DNA of 64,000 nucleotides from an uncultured Clostridia bacterium (GCA_947588985.1 CANQBG010000002.1:1-64000); one strand, 5' to 3'. Shown: positions 1 to 7,617, numbered from the stretch's first letter. The notes: generated by a model from the sequence alone, not told the origin. Made by a program: numbers and translations.

Positions 1-15
1 CCCCCATTTTGTCAA
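1..15 (-). promoter_or_regulatory. Truncated promoter of a pilin-like cassette left of the window
   Basis: The complement of TTGACA lies at 10-15, preceded by five C that run off the edge. The next ~55 bases match the upstream region of the pilin promoter at 1521-1549 nearly base for base. I read this as the -35 box and part of the G-tract spacer of another promoter firing leftward. The -10 box and the gene are outside the window. Confidence 0.55.
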
Positions 16-98
16 GCATTTGTGCGAACATTTTGAAAATTTCTTCCCACTTGTGAACAATTTTTTTCTTCCCCCCCCCTCCCACGGCATGAAAAAAT
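1..98. repeat. Pilin-cassette upstream repeat, copy 1 (ends in a broken terminator)
   Basis: Positions 1-70 repeat 1535-1604, and 80-98 repeat the first bases of the terminator seen whole at 912-950 and 1613-1649 (shared CCCACGGCATGAAAAAAT). In this copy the sequence diverges right after the A run, so the hairpin is missing and the hicAB promoter follows. A run of nine C at 71-79 sits in this block but is not inside any promoter spacer. Confidence 0.75.
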
Positions 99-120
99 TT
101 CAGAAACGCACACAAAACCG

Positions 121-149
121 TTGACAAACAGACAACTATGTGCTATCAT
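121..149 (+). promoter_or_regulatory. hicAB promoter
   Basis: TTGACA at 121-126, 17 nt spacer, TATCAT at 144-149 preceded by TGC, an extended -10. Transcription would start about 30 nt before hicA. HicB-type antitoxins usually autorepress here through their HTH domain; the operator itself is not resolved. Confidence 0.75.
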
Positions 150-178
150 GATATTGAACAGCAAAGGAGAAACGGAAA

Positions 179-370
179 ATGCCGATCACGCCCAAGCAAA
201 TGGTCCGGTTCCTGAAAGAAAACGGGTTTGAGGAGGTCAGCCAAAAGGGCTCTCATCTCAAGATGAAAAACCCAAAGACAGGGAAGCAAACGGAAATCCC
301 AATGCACGCAAAGGATCTCCCGCCCGGAACGGAGAAGGCGATCCTGAAACAGGCGGGGTTGGAGAAATAA
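179..370 (+). CDS. hicA: HicA family mRNA interferase toxin
   Basis: This 63-residue protein matches the small HicA fold: an N-terminal segment MPITPKQMVRFLKENGF followed by a GSHLKM motif holding the histidine that HicA toxins use for ribosome-independent mRNA cleavage. The length is normal for the family (about 60-80). The AAGGAG site 10 nt before ATG and the promoter at 121-149 support the start. hicB follows after a 41 nt gap, the usual toxin-antitoxin order. The pair sits between copies of a pilin-cassette repeat, suggesting a mobile addition. Activity is inferred from family membership. Confidence 0.85.
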   Translation: MPITPKQMVRFLKENGFEEVSQKGSHLKMKNPKTGKQTEIPMHAKDLPPGTEKAILKQAGLEK

Positions 371-411
371 TTCCCGCCATGCACAATCTATTTGGTAGGA
401 GGCCAAAGAGA

Positions 412-897
412 ATGGAACCCAAAGGAAACGAAAAGAAACGAGTCTATCCCGCCATTTTTCATAAGGAGGACGACGGGAGATATTCGGTCGTATTCCCCGA
501 TTTAGGCTGCGCCACTTGCGGAGATACGCTCGAAGAGGCATTTCAAATGGCAAAGGAGGCCCTCGCGCTGTGGCTCGACGATTGCGAGCCGCAAGCTCCC
601 ACCCCGCTCGAACAGGTGGAGCTCCAAGGGGACGACCGCGCGATGCTCGTGGAGGCCGATCGCGACGAGGATATCGTCTACTTCAAGCATTCCGAAGTCC
701 CGCACGTCATCGAATCGGGGCTCGAACGGAAGGGCTTCACGAAATATCAGGTAGCGCAGATCTTGGGCGTGGACCGAGGCTACATCACGCGCATCGCCAA
801 CGGCCAGCGCGTTCCCTCCGTGGATATGGCCAAGCGCATCGGGACGCTGCTCGATTTCGATTGGCGGGTATTTTACCCGGACGGCGTCGGCACTTGA
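412..897 (+). CDS. hicB: HicB family antitoxin with C-terminal HTH
   Basis: About 161 residues. Residues ~10-65 form the HicB fold (YPAIFHKEDDGRYSVVFPDL) that binds and neutralises HicA; a linker is followed by an XRE-type helix-turn-helix (TKYQVAQILGVDRGYITRIA) expected to bind the operon promoter. An upstream ATG at 379 is in frame, but the AGGAGG at 397-402 lies correctly before the ATG at 412, so I chose 412. It is co-transcribed with hicA and ends at a bidirectional terminator. Confidence 0.85.
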   Translation: MEPKGNEKKRVYPAIFHKEDDGRYSVVFPDLGCATCGDTLEEAFQMAKEALALWLDDCEPQAPTPLEQVELQGDDRAMLVEADRDEDIVYFKHSEVPHVIESGLERKGFTKYQVAQILGVDRGYITRIANGQRVPSVDMAKRIGTLLDFDWRVFYPDGVGT

Positions 898-922
898 TCC
901 CCGCTCTCCCTCCCACGGCATG

Positions 923-957
923 AAAAAATCCCGCAGACATCTGCGGGATTTTGATTT
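923..957. terminator. Bidirectional terminator between hicB and pilin
   Basis: Stem CCCGCAG (930-936) / CTGCGGG (941-947). On the plus strand it is followed by ATTTTGATTTT; on the minus strand by a T run from 923-928. It can end both the hicAB and the convergent pilin transcript. The same hairpin and flank recur after dnaJ at 1622-1649. Confidence 0.8.
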
Positions 958-966
958 TGATGGGGA

Positions 967-1494
967 TTAGCTTGCGGAGGGCTTTGTTGTAGTGACCTCA
1001 ACACCCTTTGCGGTAATCGTTACGTAGTAATTGCCCACTTTATACTCGACTTTACCGCTACCGACTTCGTAAGTATCCTCTTTTTCCGTAGCTGAAATTT
1101 TAATACCAACCCAATCACCTGAACCCGTTGTCTTAATGTCCTTTACTGTTATAAAATCTGCAAATATAGGGGCATCATCGGTTGTATCATTCTTATCGAT
1201 TTTAGCATTGGCAAGAGTTTCTGTCGGCCCTGTTCCTGTTGCGGGAATCTGTCTTGCACTAGAAGAAGAAGAAGAAGAATCCATCTGCTTATAACAATAC
1301 TCATCGAAGTTTCCCTGATAGAGCGCAAGGATCTCGGTTTTCAAGTTGGCAGCTTCTTGTTCGGCGGCGGACTTGTTGGCGTTACCGATCACGGTGGTGA
1401 AGGTGGGGATGAGGACGGCGGCCAAGATCGCGATGACCGCGATGACGATGACCAGTTCGACGAGCGTAAAGCCCTTCTTGTTTTGCTTTTTCAT
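967..1494 (-). CDS. Type IV pilin-like protein (prepilin N-terminus)
   Basis: A 175-residue protein with a class III prepilin signal: basic leader MKKQNKKG, cleavage expected between G8 and F9, then FTLVELVIVIAVIAILAAVL and a mature E5. The rest is a predicted polar head without a recognised domain. Such proteins are processed by prepilin peptidase and built into pili or pseudopili; no assembly gene (pilB, pilC, pilD) lies in the window. Residues ~73-79 are a run of seven Ser encoded partly by a TCT tandem repeat (complement of AGA at ~1260-1276), which could vary in length without shifting frame. AAGGAG precedes ATG. It is driven by the G-tract promoter at 1521-1549. Confidence 0.85.
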   Translation of the reverse strand: MKKQNKKGFTLVELVIVIAVIAILAAVLIPTFTTVIGNANKSAAEQEAANLKTEILALYQGNFDEYCYKQMDSSSSSSSARQIPATGTGPTETLANAKIDKNDTTDDAPIFADFITVKDIKTTGSGDWVGIKISATEKEDTYEVGSGKVEYKVGNYYVTITAKGVEVTTTKPSAS

Positions 1495-1520
1495 AACATT
1501 CTCCTTAAGAATTTTTCTCT

Positions 1521-1549
1521 ATGATAGCACCCCCCCCCCATTTTGTCAA
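1521..1549 (-). promoter_or_regulatory. Pilin promoter with ten-G tract in the spacer (candidate phase-variable)
   Basis: On the minus strand: TTGACA (1544-1549), a 17 nt spacer containing ten consecutive G (C at 1530-1539 on plus), then TATCAT (1521-1526). Slippage in the tract would change the -35/-10 spacing from the optimal 17. The sister promoter at 48061-48088 has nine G and a 16 nt spacer. Confidence 0.8.
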
Positions 1550-1649
1550 GCATTTGTGCGAACATTTTGAAAATTTCTTCCCACTTGTGAACAATTTTTT
1601 TCTCTCCTCCCTCCCACGGCATGAAAAAATCCCGCAGACATCTGCGGGA
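1530..1649. repeat. Pilin-cassette upstream repeat, copy 2
   Basis: Near-identical to 1-98 from the C tract through the CCCACGGCATGAAAAAAT block, but here the terminator hairpin is intact and serves dnaJ. A further copy of the terminator part lies at 912-950. The layout suggests duplication of a promoter-pilin-terminator cassette. Confidence 0.75.
1622..1649 (-). terminator. dnaJ terminator
   Basis: Stem CCCGCAG (1631-1637) / CTGCGGG (1642-1648), followed on the minus strand by six T (A at 1624-1629). It closes the grpE-dnaK-dnaJ cluster. Confidence 0.8.
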
Positions 1650-1664
1650 TGGGAGAGGCGGGGA

Positions 1665-2816
1665 TCATTTTTTATAGGGGTCCTTGCCGTAGAGGGCGCT
1701 GATGTCGTCGGCATAGCGCTTGGCCTTCTCCGATTGTTTGAGTTCGAGGCCGGCCGCCGCGTCCGCAAAGGCCTTCTTCTGCTCGCGGGTGAGGCGCACG
1801 GGCGTCTCCACGACGGCGCGGAGATAGAGGTTGCCCGTGCCGTTTCTCGACTTGATGCCCTTGCCGCGCACCGTAAAGACGGCGTCCGTCTGCGTGCCCT
1901 CGGGGATGGTGTATTCCACGGCGTCGTCGAGGGTGGGGATGAGGACTTTGCCGCCGAGCACGGCCGTTGCGAAGGGGATGGGGAGATCGACGTAGAGATC
2001 CATATTCTTGCGTTTGAAGAGCTTGTGGGGCTCCACGCGGAATACCGTGATGAGGTCGCCCGCTTCCCCGCCGTCCTGACCGGCGTTGCCATAGCCGCGC
2101 TTGCGGATGTAGGAATTGGTATCGGCGCCCGCGGGGATCTCGAGGATGACCTTGGTCTCGCGGCGAAGATAGCCCTTGCCCTTGCAGTCGGGGCACTTCT
2201 CGAGGATGATCTTGCCGCGGCCCTTACAGTCGGGGCAGGCCCCCACGCGGACGGTCCGCCCGAACACCGTCTCCTGCGTGAAGCGGACCTGACCCTTCCC
2301 GCCACACTTTGCGCAGCTCTTGAAGGCGGTGCCGCCCTTGGCGCCCGTGCCGCCGCACGCCTTGCAGGGTTCGTCGCGATAATAGGTGATCTCCTTTCGG
2401 CAACCCTTGGCGGCGTCCATGAAGGAGAGAGAGACCTCAAGCTCCACGTCGGTGCCGCGGGTATCGCGCTGGACGGAGGCCCCGCTTCCGCCGAAGCCCT
2501 GAAAGATGGTATCGAAGATATCGCCAAAGCCGCCGAATCCTCCGAATCCGCCCATGCCGCCCATGCCGCCGGGGCCGCCCATCCCGCCCATACCGGGATG
2601 TTCCTGCTCGTAGTCGTAGGCCGCGCGCTTCTGCGGGTCGGAGAGGACCTCGTTGGCCTCGTTGATCTCCTTGAATTTCTCGGCGGCGAGAGGATCGTTG
2701 GGGTTGAGATCGGGGTGATACATCTTGACGAGCTTTTTATAGGCCGCCTTGATCTCCTCCTCCGTGGCGTCCTTCTTTACGCCGAGGATCTCATAGTAAT
2801 TCTTCTTTTCTGCCAT
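1665..2816 (-). CDS. dnaJ: Chaperone protein DnaJ (Hsp40)
   Basis: 383 residues, normal for type I DnaJ. Residues 1-70 are the J domain with the HPD triad ([10 protein letters not shown]) that stimulates DnaK ATPase; residues ~78-105 are the Gly/Phe region ([14 protein letters not shown]); four CxxCxGxG zinc motifs follow ([32 protein letters not shown]), then the substrate-binding C-terminal domains. AGGAAA lies before ATG. It sits downstream of dnaK with a 139 nt gap holding a perfect hairpin. It delivers unfolded clients to DnaK in the cytoplasm. Confidence 0.97.
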   Translation of the reverse strand: MAEKKNYYEILGVKKDATEEEIKAAYKKLVKMYHPDLNPNDPLAAEKFKEINEANEVLSDPQKRAAYDYEQEHPGMGGMGGPGGMGGMGGFGGFGGFGDIFDTIFQGFGGSGASVQRDTRGTDVELEVSLSFMDAAKGCRKEITYYRDEPCKACGGTGAKGGTAFKSCAKCGGKGQVRFTQETVFGRTVRVGACPDCKGRGKIILEKCPDCKGKGYLRRETKVILEIPAGADTNSYIRKRGYGNAGQDGGEAGDLITVFRVEPHKLFKRKNMDLYVDLPIPFATAVLGGKVLIPTLDDAVEYTIPEGTQTDAVFTVRGKGIKSRNGTGNLYLRAVVETPVRLTREQKKAFADAAAGLELKQSEKAKRYADDISALYGKDPYKK

Positions 2817-2850
2817 GACGTTTCCTGAAGAGAGATTTTTCTTTTACGCC

Positions 2851-2876
2851 ACTTCCCCCTCAGAGCGAGGGGGAAG
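2851..2876. other. Perfect hairpin in the dnaK-dnaJ gap
   Basis: CTTCCCCCTC (2852-2861), loop AGAGC, GAGGGGGAAG (2867-2876): ten perfect pairs, no T run on either strand. It is unlikely to be a full terminator; an mRNA stability or processing element that lowers dnaJ relative to dnaK is the simplest guess. A copy of the ACCCATGTCCG motif follows at 2910-2920. Confidence 0.6.
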
Positions 2877-2955
2877 GGAGATGATCGATGCTATGACGGA
2901 AAACGGCATACCCATGTCCGAGGGAGAGGGCTTCGAATGCACGTTTTCGGTGCAG

Positions 2956-4746
2956 TTACTGATGGAACTCGTCGCCGCCCGCGGCGCCGCCGTCGGGACC
3001 CTGCGGGCCCGCGCCCTGCTGATAGAGCTTGGCGATGACGGGCTGGATCTTCTTGGAGAGTTCCTCGAAGGCCGCGTTGTATTTCTCCTCGTCGTCGCAC
3101 TCGAGCTCTTTTTTCGCCTCGTCCACGGCGGACTGCAACGTCGCTTTATCCTCTGCGGAGAGCTTCTCCTCGCCGTCTTTGATGGTCTGCTCCACGGAGA
3201 AGATGAGCCCGTCGAGCTTGTTCCTCGCCTCGACTTTGGCCTTGCGCTTCTTGTCCTCCTCGGCGTACTGCTCGGCCTCCTTCACGGCCTTGTTGATCTC
3301 GTCCTCGGAGAGGTTGGTAGACGACGTGATGGTGATATCGGTGGACTTGCCCGTGCCGAGGTCCTTGGCCTCCACGTGCACGATGCCGTTGGCGTCTACA
3401 TCGAAGGTGACTTCGATCTGCGGGATGCCGCGGGGCGCGGGAGCGATGCCCGTGAGGGTGAAGCGGCCCATCGTCTTGTTGTCGCGGCAGAAGTCGCGCT
3501 CGCCCTGCAGGATGTGGATCTCCACGCTCGTCTGATTGTCGGCCGCCGTAGAGAACACCTGCGACTTCTTGACGGGGATGGTCGTGTTCCTGTCGATGAG
3601 GCGGGTGAACACGCCGCCCAACGTCTCGATGCCGAGGGAGAGGGGCATGACGTCGAGAAGGAGGACGTCTTTCACTTCGCCCGTTAAAACGCCGCCCTGA
3701 ATGGCCGCGCCGATGGCGACGCATTCATCGGGATTGATGCCCTTGAAGGGCTCCTTGCCCGTGATCTCCTTGACTTTGGCGACGACGGCGGGGACGCGCG
3801 TCGAGCCGCCGACCAAAATGACCTTGTCGATGTCGCTATACGAGAGGCCGGCGTCCTTCATGGCGAGGCGCATGGGCTCGGCCGTCTTTTCGACGAGGTC
3901 GGAGATGAGCGTCTCGAACTTCTGACGGGTGATCTCGAGCTCGAGGTGGGCGGGACCGGCGTCCGTCATCGAGATGAAGGGCAGAGAGACGGAGGTGGAA
4001 GTCATGCCCGAGAGCTCGATCTTGGCCTTCTCGGCGGCCTCCTTGAGGCGCTGCATGGCCATCTTATCGCGGGTGAGATCGACGCCGTGGCTCTTCTTGA
4101 ATTCGCCCACCATGTAGTCCATGAGGCGCTTATCGAAGTCGTCGCCGCCGAGCATGTTGTTGCCGTTGGTCGCAAGGACTTCAAAGACGCCGTCGGAGAT
4201 CTCGAGGATGGAGACGTCGAAGGTGCCGCCGCCGAGGTCGTAGATCATGACCTTGCTGTTCTCCTTCTCCTTGTCGAGGCCGTAGGAGAGGGCCGCCGCC
4301 GTGGGCTCGTTGATGATGCGCAGCACGTTGAGGCCGGCGATCTTGCCCGCGTCTTTGGTGGCCTGCCGCTGGGCGTCGGTGAAGTATGCGGGGCAGGTGA
4401 TGACGGCGTCCGTCACCTTTCCGCCGAGATAGGCCTCGGCGTCCTGCTTGAGTTTGGTGAGGATCATGGCAGAGATCTCCTGCGGGGAGTAGCTCTTGTC
4501 GTCGATCTTGACCTTGTGGTCGGAACCCATCTTGCGCTTGATGGAGATGACCGTCTTATCGGGGTTAGCGACGGCCTGCCGCTTGGCTACCTGCCCGACG
4601 ACGCGGGAGCCGTCTTTTTGGAATGCGACGACGGAGGGAGTCGTTCTCGCGCCCTCCGCGTTTGCGATGACGACGGGCTCGCCGCCCTCCATCACCGCCA
4701 CACAGGAATTGGTTGTGCCTAAATCAATGCCGATTACTTTAGCCAT
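2956..4746 (-). CDS. dnaK: Chaperone protein DnaK (Hsp70)
   Basis: 596 residues from the ATG at 4746, chosen because GGAG precedes it and [15 protein letters not shown] is the canonical start; an upstream in-frame ATG at 4806 would add 20 unrelated residues. The nucleotide-binding domain shows [21 protein letters not shown] and [11 protein letters not shown]; the substrate-binding domain and helical lid follow, with a Gly-rich tail. It is slightly shorter than the usual 605-640. It works with GrpE and DnaJ, encoded on either side. Confidence 0.97.
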   Translation of the reverse strand: MAKVIGIDLGTTNSCVAVMEGGEPVVIANAEGARTTPSVVAFQKDGSRVVGQVAKRQAVANPDKTVISIKRKMGSDHKVKIDDKSYSPQEISAMILTKLKQDAEAYLGGKVTDAVITCPAYFTDAQRQATKDAGKIAGLNVLRIINEPTAAALSYGLDKEKENSKVMIYDLGGGTFDVSILEISDGVFEVLATNGNNMLGGDDFDKRLMDYMVGEFKKSHGVDLTRDKMAMQRLKEAAEKAKIELSGMTSTSVSLPFISMTDAGPAHLELEITRQKFETLISDLVEKTAEPMRLAMKDAGLSYSDIDKVILVGGSTRVPAVVAKVKEITGKEPFKGINPDECVAIGAAIQGGVLTGEVKDVLLLDVMPLSLGIETLGGVFTRLIDRNTTIPVKKSQVFSTAADNQTSVEIHILQGERDFCRDNKTMGRFTLTGIAPAPRGIPQIEVTFDVDANGIVHVEAKDLGTGKSTDITITSSTNLSEDEINKAVKEAEQYAEEDKKRKAKVEARNKLDGLIFSVEQTIKDGEEKLSAEDKATLQSAVDEAKKELECDDEEKYNAAFEELSKKIQPVIAKLYQQGAGPQGPDGGAAGGDEFHQ

Positions 4747-5144
4747 AATATATTCTCCTTCTAATTCACAAAATTCTTTCAATGAGAAGCCCCCTGCGGG
4801 GAGCATGTTGCGGGCAAAGAATTTTCGTGAGGGGTATGCCCTTTCATCTCACGGCCATTCGCCCACAAATTTTTCTGTCCTCAAAGTCAACAAGCGCATG
4901 AATGCGCAAATTGAGTCGCGCAGCGCAAAAGTGTGATTTTGCTCGCGCACAGACTAGGAAGCCAAAAGGCAACTTACTTCCTCATTCCGTAACCGTTAAA
5001 CACGAAGCCGCGCGCTCCTTGTTCTGCTTGCCTCTCCGCAGTTTAACGGTTACGGGATCGCTTTCCCTTGCCGCTTATGCCGTCATTCTGAGCGAATCGA
5101 GCCATACCATGTCCGAAACAGCTCTCTCCGGGCGCCGCGCATGG
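4747..5144. other. grpE-dnaK intergenic region with 15-bp inverted repeat
   Basis: 398 bases without a supported gene, unusually long for genes expected to be co-transcribed. It contains a perfect inverted repeat, CCGTAACCGTTAAAC at 4987-5001 and its complement at 5041-5055, with a 39 nt loop. At ~5089-5105 is a TCATTCTGAGCGAA remnant of a kind common as interspersed repeats, and at 5106-5115 a copy of ACCATGTCCG. No clear dnaK promoter or CIRCE element was seen. Confidence 0.7.
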
Positions 5145-5744
5145 TCATTTCACGACCACAACTTGGGCGAATCGCAACACTTTCCCATTCTGCGCATACC
5201 CCTTCAAATACACTTCGCGCACGGTGCCGCTCTCCTCGCCCTCCAAGGGGTCCACGGCCATGATGGCCTCGTGCCGTTCCGCGTCGAAGGGCTCGCCCGC
5301 GGGGTCGATCGCCTCGATGTGTTCCTCCTCGAGGATCTTTTCGAAGGCCTTCACGACGAGTTCGATGCCCTTTCGCGTGCCCTCGCTCTCGCAGCTCTTT
5401 AAGGCGCGGTCGAGGTTGTCGGCAATGGGGAAGAGCTTGCAGACGACGTCCGCCCGCCCCTCGTTATACCTCCGCGCGCTGTCGTTTTGGGTGCGCCGAC
5501 GATAGTTTTCGTATTCCGCCGTCACCGCATACCACTTGCGCTTATAGTCCTCCGCCGCGGCCCTCGCCTCGATGAGCGCGGGGTCCTCCTGCGGGATTTC
5601 GGGCTGTGCGGAAGCGGGAGCCGCCTCTTGCGGCGCTTCGGCCGCCTTCACGGCTTCTTCCTCCGCGGGCGCGGGGGCTTGTTCGTGTTTTGCGTTTTTC
5701 TTGTTCTGTTCCACGGTGTTGTCCTGTACGTTTGCTTTTTTCAC
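5145..5744 (-). CDS. grpE: Nucleotide exchange factor GrpE
   Basis: 199 residues. An acidic Ala/Glu/Pro-rich N-terminus (~60 residues) precedes the long coiled coil (AEDYKRKWYAVTAEYENYRRR) and the C-terminal beta domain (FDAERHEAIMAV). GrpE releases ADP from DnaK. The assigned start is GTG at 5744, without a good Shine-Dalgarno site and with a weak -10 box only 6 nt away; an in-frame GTG ten codons later has AGGA before it and is an alternative. hrcA, often upstream, is absent; the neighbour is a divergent phosphoribosyltransferase-like gene. Confidence 0.93.
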   Translation of the reverse strand: MKKANVQDNTVEQNKKNAKHEQAPAPAEEEAVKAAEAPQEAAPASAQPEIPQEDPALIEARAAAEDYKRKWYAVTAEYENYRRRTQNDSARRYNEGRADVVCKLFPIADNLDRALKSCESEGTRKGIELVVKAFEKILEEEHIEAIDPAGEPFDAERHEAIMAVDPLEGEESGTVREVYLKGYAQNGKVLRFAQVVVVK

Positions 5745-5830
5745 ACCTTACATATAATGTAAAAAAAGAAATTCTAAACGCATTTCCGAAAAAATTCCGA
5801 AAATTTTCCGAAAAAAATGCTTTGCCGGCC

Positions 5831-5859
5831 TTTACAAGCGGCAAAATTTATATTACAAT
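5831..5859 (+). promoter_or_regulatory. Promoter of the phosphoribosyltransferase-like gene
   Basis: TTTACA at 5831-5836, 17 nt spacer, TACAAT at 5854-5859, followed by GGGAGG before the ATG at 5882. Three TTCCGAAAA-type repeats lie just upstream (~5786-5815). Confidence 0.7.
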
Positions 5860-5881
5860 AAAGAGAAGGGAGGAATCTTCT

Positions 5882-6514
5882 ATGGAAACCAAGACGTATG
5901 AGCTCTTCGCGAAACGGAATAATAAGGTGCGCATCGGGGTCATCCCGGGGCACTTCGTCACCCAGCATTCCCACGTCAATTACTGCGTGGACATGACGCG
6001 GCTCAAGTCGGAAGCGGGGCTCGCCCGCGCCGCGGCCAAGCTCTTTGCCGAGAGCTTCCACGGCGTGCCCGTCGATACCATCATCACCCTCGAGCGCATG
6101 AAGATGGTGGGCGCCTTCCTCGCGGAAGAGTTCTCGAAAAATCCCGGCGTCAACATGAATCAGGAGATCGCCGTCATCTCCCCCGAATTCACGGCCGATG
6201 AAAAACTCATCCTGCGGGACAACCTCGTGCCCTACGTCAAGAGCCGGCACGTGCTCATCCTCGCCGCCACGGCGACGACGGGCATGACGGCCATGGGCGC
6301 CATCCGCGGTATCCGCTATTACGACGGCGACCCCGTCGGCCTCGCCACGGTGTTCGGCGGCTCCTTCGAGATCCCCGGCGTGCCCGTGAAGCGGCTCATC
6401 GGCATCGAGGACCTGCCCGCCTATCAATCGTATAAGCCGGGCGAATGCCCGCTGTGCAAAAACGGCGTGAAGATCGACGCCCTCATCAATTCCTACGGCT
6501 ATTCCAAGATTTGA
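5882..6514 (+). CDS. Phosphoribosyltransferase-like protein with altered PRPP loop
   Basis: 210 residues from the ATG at 5882 (GGAGG 8 nt upstream; promoter at 5831-5859). The fold resembles orotate/purine phosphoribosyltransferases, but the PRPP loop, usually two acidic residues before TTGxT, reads VLILAATATTGMT (residues ~124-136): the TTGMT is kept while the acidic pair is Ala-Ala. The C-terminus has a CPLC pair that could bind metal. Members without the acidic pair may be regulators or use another ligand. It is monocistronic, divergent from grpE, and ends at a strong terminator. Catalysis is doubtful from sequence alone. Confidence 0.6.
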   Translation: METKTYELFAKRNNKVRIGVIPGHFVTQHSHVNYCVDMTRLKSEAGLARAAAKLFAESFHGVPVDTIITLERMKMVGAFLAEEFSKNPGVNMNQEIAVISPEFTADEKLILRDNLVPYVKSRHVLILAATATTGMTAMGAIRGIRYYDGDPVGLATVFGGSFEIPGVPVKRLIGIEDLPAYQSYKPGECPLCKNGVKIDALINSYGYSKI

Positions 6515-6526
6515 ACTCTTGGGGAA

Positions 6527-6563
6527 GGACGGTCCGCTGCGGCGGGCCGTTTTTTTGCGGAAA
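6527..6563. repeat. 37-bp direct repeat (terminator), copy 1
   Basis: Exactly identical over 37 bases to 7581-7617, about 1 kb apart, including the terminator stem, its seven T and GCGGAAA beyond. The two copies bracket the XRE/lipoprotein module. Confidence 0.9.
6529..6556 (+). terminator. Terminator of the phosphoribosyltransferase-like gene
   Basis: Stem ACGGTCCGC (6529-6537) with GCGGGCCGT (6542-6550), one G-T pair, then seven T. Between here and the XRE gene (6557-6770) I see no gene. Confidence 0.85.
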
Positions 6564-6770
6564 AAAACCACGCGATTGCCGCGCGGTTCTAAAGACATTC
6601 AATTTGAAAGACAAACAGAACAAGGATGGGGTGCATGTTTCTTGGCTCCCTTCTCAGCCCGCGTAAAAGCCATAAAATTTTTATTGGGCAATTCGAGGGG
6701 CGAGCAAGGAGACGGGCCCTTCTACGGATAGGAAGCGATCGGTCGTAACCCGATTGGGCGCACGACTTCG

Positions 6771-6980
6771 TTACTCGTTTTCATCAAGCATATAATCCAC
6801 CGTCACACCAAAAAATTTGGATATCTTCAGAAGATTATCTAAATCCGGCTCGCGGCTACCATTTTCCCAAAAACTGACCGTTTGATTGCATACGCCGAGG
6901 GAATCCCCCAAAGTGCGTTGAGAAAGTCCGCGTTCCTTCCTTAATTCTCTTAGCTTGATTCCGAAAATATTCCCTGTCAC
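6771..6980 (-). CDS. XRE family transcriptional regulator (single HTH)
   Basis: 69 residues, nearly all one HTH_3 domain: KLRELRKERGLSQRTLGDSLGVCNQTVSFWENG, then the typical DNLLKISKFFGVTVDYML tail. It starts with GTG at 6980, without a visible Shine-Dalgarno site; a TAAAAT lies 6 nt upstream. It is divergent from the lipoprotein gene at 7068, and a 6+6 bp palindrome (7020-7036) sits inside that gene's promoter spacer, so local repression of both genes is likely. The pair is visibly more AT-rich than its surroundings. Confidence 0.85.
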   Translation of the reverse strand: MTGNIFGIKLRELRKERGLSQRTLGDSLGVCNQTVSFWENGSREPDLDNLLKISKFFGVTVDYMLDENE

Positions 6981-7013
6981 AAAACTATTTTACGAAAAAT
7001 TATAAAAAATTGC

Positions 7014-7042
7014 TTGACTTCCTACGTTTTGTAGGATATAAT
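7014..7042 (+). promoter_or_regulatory. Lipoprotein promoter with palindromic operator in the spacer
   Basis: TTGACT (7014-7019), 17 nt spacer, TATAAT (7037-7042). The whole spacer is the palindrome TCCTAC-gttta-like-GTAGGA (7020-7036). A dimeric repressor bound here would block polymerase; the adjacent XRE protein is the natural candidate. Confidence 0.75.
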
Positions 7043-7067
7043 AGAAAAAAACAAAGGAGAGTCCTCT

Positions 7068-7565
7068 ATGAAGTACAACAAAATGAAGCACGCAATTTGT
7101 TTCTTATTGACGATTGCTATCTGCCTTCCGATTATAATTATGGCGGGCTGCAATGGCGGCGAAAGCGGCGACAAAAAAAGCGCACCGGAAGCATTCTATG
7201 ATGCCGTCGTAGAATCCCAATCCCGTTTGGATATCATAGCTGACGCCATTTACACTAATTGGTATAACGCGATCTACAAAGATATGTTTGGCAAAAGTAT
7301 CGATCTTGCGATCGCATCCGCTTTAAGTAGCAACAGTGAAAATGTCGATTTTATCGAGAGCAACGAAGTTGAAATTCAATCGCTTTATAAGAAAGCGCGC
7401 GATTCCGAGTTCAAGGATGAAGTCAAAGACGTCATGAACGCATATAGCGATTACTATGAATTTGTTATCAATGTCAGCGGGTCTTTCAATTCGTATTCAT
7501 CAAGCAAAGAGACGCTGAAAAAAGAACTTGCGAATGCGCTCAAACATCTGTCTATGGAATTGTAA
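7068..7565 (+). CDS. Small secreted lipoprotein, function unknown
   Basis: 165 residues with a lipoprotein signal peptide: basic MKYNKMKH, hydrophobic core to ~25, lipobox IMAGC with the lipidated Cys near residue 28. The mature part is helical, acidic and Ser/Asn-rich, with no recognised domain. AAAGGAGAG precedes ATG at 7068. It is regulated together with the divergent XRE gene. Base composition is AT-rich against the ~60% GC around it, and the module is flanked by identical terminators, both consistent with acquisition. Confidence 0.7.
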   Translation: MKYNKMKHAICFLLTIAICLPIIIMAGCNGGESGDKKSAPEAFYDAVVESQSRLDIIADAIYTNWYNAIYKDMFGKSIDLAIASALSSNSENVDFIESNEVEIQSLYKKARDSEFKDEVKDVMNAYSDYYEFVINVSGSFNSYSSSKETLKKELANALKHLSMEL

Positions 7566-7580
7566 ATGCGATATCAAACG

Positions 7581-7617
7581 GGACGGTCCGCTGCGGCGGG
7601 CCGTTTTTTTGCGGAAA
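7581..7617 (+). terminator. Terminator of the lipoprotein gene (37-bp repeat, copy 2)
   Basis: Identical to 6527-6563: GC-rich stem followed by seven T. See the repeat entry for the first copy. Confidence 0.85.

Noticed and set aside
71-79. Nine-C run upstream of hicAB as a phase-variation tract
   Set aside because: It lies ~40 nt upstream of the hicAB -35 box, not within a promoter spacer or reading frame.
1258-1279. AGA repeat in the first pilin gene as an on/off switch
   Set aside because: A trinucleotide repeat changes the serine run but not the frame.
5745-5880. CIRCE operator in the grpE upstream region
   Set aside because: No TTAGCACTC/GAGTGCTAA arms; only TTCCGAAAA-type short repeats occur.
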